A DNA stretch of 64,000 nt from Nitrospira sp. (lineage in GTDB: Bacteria; Nitrospirota; Nitrospiria; Nitrospirales; Nitrospiraceae), in assembly GCA_024998595.1 (NCBI GenBank), contig JACOEK010000003.1, forward strand, positions 496,001-560,000. The letters are read 5' to 3'. The position numbers and the translations under genes are program-made. Shown here one piece after another: positions 62,018-64,000 of this stretch (positions are counted from its first letter, which is position 1; each line of letters begins with the position of its first letter). Under the pieces are notes generated by a model. It saw only the letters and a program-made list of their open reading frames with translations, searched no databases and had not been told where the DNA came from.

Positions 62018-63289
62018 TTACGGTTCTTTCGTGCGGCGTTCTTTCCAGTAAATCAGCCGGGCGCCGGGTTTAAAGGTCACGTAGTACCAGATCCATTCGA
62101 ACATGACCCTGACCCGGTTTCGAAAACCGATCAGAAAAAAGATATGAACGAAACACCAGGCCAGCCATGCCACCATTCCGGACAATGACACCGTCCCGAA
62201 TTGCGCCACCGCCTTAGCACGCCCTATCGTCGCCAATATTCCACGATCCCGATACACAAACGGAATGCGCCGTTCCGCAGGAATACCGCGGGCAATGATT
62301 TCGGCCACGTATCGGCCTTCCTGCATGGCGACCGCCGCCAATCCAGGCAATGGTTTGTCTTCTGACGACAGACAGTGCGCCGCATCACCGATCACGAAGA
62401 CCCATGGATCACCACGGAGACTCAGATCCGGCCCGACCATCACCCGTCCCGAGGAGTCCAAGGGAACTCCGAGTGAGGTGAGGATGGGTGATGCCACATT
62501 ACCCGCGGCCCAAATCACATGAGCGCTGCGGATGAACTCTGAGCCGGCGAGCACTCCTTTCGAGTTGACCTCCTGAACCCGACGATTCAGAAGCACGGTC
62601 ACCCCGAGGCTTTCCAGCGACGCTTGCGCCCGACGCGACAGCGCGGGAGGGAACGATTCAAGAATACGCGATCCTCCTTCGATGAGCAGGATGCGACAAG
62701 CTGCGTCCTGCAACACCGGAAAGTCCGGCGTCATGGCCTTTCTCCCGATCTCCGCCAACGCTCCCGCCAATTCCACACCCGTAGGGCCGCCTCCCACGAT
62801 GACGAAGGTGAGTTCATCACGCGCATCCGGCGTGCCGTTCAATCGTTGGGCCTTCTCGAAGGCCATGAGCATGCGGTCGCGAATCTCCAACGCATCCGGC
62901 AGGGTTTTTAACCCGGGTGCGTCCTCTTCCCATTTATCATGGCCGAAATAGGAATGGCGGGCGCCTGGGGCGAGAATCAAACAGCCGTAAGGAACCGGAT
63001 CGCCATTCCGTAAGTCGATGCGGCGGCCCGCGCGATCGATCCCACGCACTTCATCCAGCATAATCCGGACATTCCTTTGGGATCGAAATAGGGTTCGAAG
63101 CGGCCAGGCGATATCGGCCGGGGAAAGCGCTGCCGTCGCGACCTGATACAGCAACGGTTGGAACAGGTGATGGTTCACTCGGTCGATGAGTACAATGTCA
63201 CCCTGCATCCGGTGCAGCGCCCGGGCTGCCGCCAATCCGCCGAACCCTCCACCGACAATGACTACAGGGTCTCGACAATGCTGTTGCAC
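62018..63289 (-). CDS. ndh: type II NADH dehydrogenase (NDH-2)
   Basis: 423 aa flavoprotein. FAD-binding GxGxxG in VVIVGGGFGGLAAARALHRM, NADH-binding site in VIVGGGPTGVELAGALAEIG, and the FAD contact VIGDAAHCL. The C-terminus has a hydrophobic/amphipathic helix (MVAWLAWCFVHIFFLIGF) and a Tyr/Lys tail, which attaches it to the membrane. It passes electrons from NADH to quinone without pumping protons. The start at 63289 is supported by frame and the early GGGFGG motif. It converges on the Pro-rich gene and is divergent from the glycosyltransferase. Confidence 0.93.
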   Translation of the reverse strand: MQQHCRDPVVIVGGGFGGLAAARALHRMQGDIVLIDRVNHHLFQPLLYQVATAALSPADIAWPLRTLFRSQRNVRIMLDEVRGIDRAGRRIDLRNGDPVPYGCLILAPGARHSYFGHDKWEEDAPGLKTLPDALEIRDRMLMAFEKAQRLNGTPDARDELTFVIVGGGPTGVELAGALAEIGRKAMTPDFPVLQDAACRILLIEGGSRILESFPPALSRRAQASLESLGVTVLLNRRVQEVNSKGVLAGSEFIRSAHVIWAAGNVASPILTSLGVPLDSSGRVMVGPDLSLRGDPWVFVIGDAAHCLSSEDKPLPGLAAVAMQEGRYVAEIIARGIPAERRIPFVYRDRGILATIGRAKAVAQFGTVSLSGMVAWLAWCFVHIFFLIGFRNRVRVMFEWIWYYVTFKPGARLIYWKERRTKEP

Positions 63290-63374
63290 GATTGCGCTCC
63301 ATGAATCGCTGCCCGCGAACGAATACTACATTTCGACACTGACGCATCGTTCCTGAGCGGCAACGTGAGTGCTA

Positions 63375-63420
63375 CTAGGGAGCCGCCTAGTTCTGGAGAC
63401 TTAACGAGCATCGTTATGAT
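63375..63420 (+). promoter_or_regulatory. CTAGGGG-type promoter P17 (glycosyltransferase)
   Basis: CTAGGGAGCCGCCTAG at 63375-63390, 24 nt, then TATGAT at 63415-63420. The leader to 63552 is about 125 nt. The reverse direction (ndh) has no good -10 at the same spacing. Confidence 0.65.
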
Positions 63421-63551
63421 CCATCTCGCAGGAGCGGCTCCCCGTATTCAGTCCTCAGTATAGGAACATACACGCCCGCTACCTGTCCTTCACACACTCA
63501 CATGTCCGAGGGTCACACACACATCCAACATGCCGGCAAAGGAGCTTAGGT

Positions 63552-64000
63552 ATGAAGATCGCTCAGGTCGCGCCCTTGTGGGAAAGTGTTCCGCCCGTCT
63601 TGTATGGTGGGACGGAACGTGTTGTCTCATTCATAACGGAAGAGCTGGTTCGCCAAGGCCATGAGGTCACCCTCTTCGCAAGCGGAGATTCTACGACCCA
63701 AGCCCGGCTTGTGCCAATGTGCGCCGAAGCACTCCGCACGTCCAAAGTCGTCATGAACTACGAGGCCCCCTTGACTGCCATGATCGAGAAAGTCTTCGGA
63801 TCGGCGACGGAGTTTGATCTCATTCATTCGCATCTCGAATTCATTCCCTTTCCGTTGGCAAGGCACTGTCGAACGCCGATGCTCACCACGCTCCATGCCC
63901 GCCTGGATCAGCCTGAGCTCGTCCCGGTGTTCAGGAAGTTTGCGAACCTCCCGCTGGTCTCCGTTTCGGACGCGCAGCGCGAGCCGCTTCCTTGGGCCAA
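63552..64000 (+). CDS. family-4 glycosyltransferase, N-terminal part (runs off the window)
   Basis: 149 aa visible of a longer protein. MKIAQVAPLWESVPPVLYGG is followed by TERVVSFITEELVRQGHEVT and LFASGDSTT; this is the GT4 N-terminal donor/acceptor domain with the PPxxYGGxExV motif of bacterial sugar transferases. Later FDLIHSHLEFIPFP and MLTTLH also fit GT4. It would act on a nucleotide sugar; the acceptor cannot be told. AAAGGAG before the ATG. Promoter P17 upstream. Confidence 0.9.
   Translation, partial: MKIAQVAPLWESVPPVLYGGTERVVSFITEELVRQGHEVTLFASGDSTTQARLVPMCAEALRTSKVVMNYEAPLTAMIEKVFGSATEFDLIHSHLEFIPFPLARHCRTPMLTTLHARLDQPELVPVFRKFANLPLVSVSDAQREPLPWA

Noticed and set aside
1-64000. tRNA and rRNA genes, riboswitches
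   Set aside because: I looked for tRNA-like cloverleaf segments and conserved riboswitch cores by eye and found none that I can support.

Overview
The window looks like part of a Nitrospirota (probably Nitrospira-like) chromosome. This is inferred from the moderately high GC, the unusual density of phosphorelay genes, and the mix of Nitrospira-type families (cupredoxin-like exported proteins, four-helix Cys-rich copper protein, CsbD, DUF1207, DUF748). No rRNA or tRNA gene was recognised, so the lineage is not proven.

Layout. 1-6.9 kb: envelope and oxidative-stress genes (DUF6279 lipoprotein end, cupredoxin-like lipoprotein, large-subunit catalase, YihY, DUF748 protein, Cys-rich protein). 6.9-11 kb: EEP nuclease/phosphatase and a phospholipase D-VTT fusion, divergent from a copper-storage-like protein and a Pro-rich exported protein. 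11.2-23 kb: a five-gene, ATGA-coupled signalling operon (1710-aa double-kinase protein, three-receiver hybrid kinase, CheR, CheB, response-regulator kinase). 23-29.8 kb: NhaA, repeat-rich exported protein, metallothionein, two-domain cupredoxin, and two unknown genes with an apparent non-standard start. 29.8-47.7 kb: NarL regulator plus membrane kinase, a mobile-element scar, and four more hybrid kinases including a 2187-aa kinase with a 12-fold 92-residue HAMP array. 47.7-54.4 kb: a dense stress cluster (DUF1328, metallothionein, DUF1207, beta-barrel, CsbD twice, PepSY, ferritin-like, CBS, superoxide dismutase). 54.7-64 kb: two orphan NarL regulators, an outer-membrane protein, exported proteins, GH15 glucanase, H1-like basic protein, type II NADH dehydrogenase and the start of a glycosyltransferase.

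The main observation is a recurring promoter. A 16-bp near-palindrome, CTAGGGG-N2-CCCCTAG-like, lies upstream of 17 transcription units on both strands, almost always 23-24 nt before a TAnnnT -10 box. It fronts the catalase, dismutase, ferritin, metallothionein, copper, CsbD, lipid and envelope genes and also the big sensor-kinase operons. The geometry (palindrome centred near -43, replacing the -35 box) is that of a class II activator. I infer a general-stress regulon driven by a NarL/LuxR-type response regulator. Three such regulators are encoded here, and five histidine kinases of one paralogous HDYLAQL family carry NarL-type receivers that lack a DNA-binding domain.
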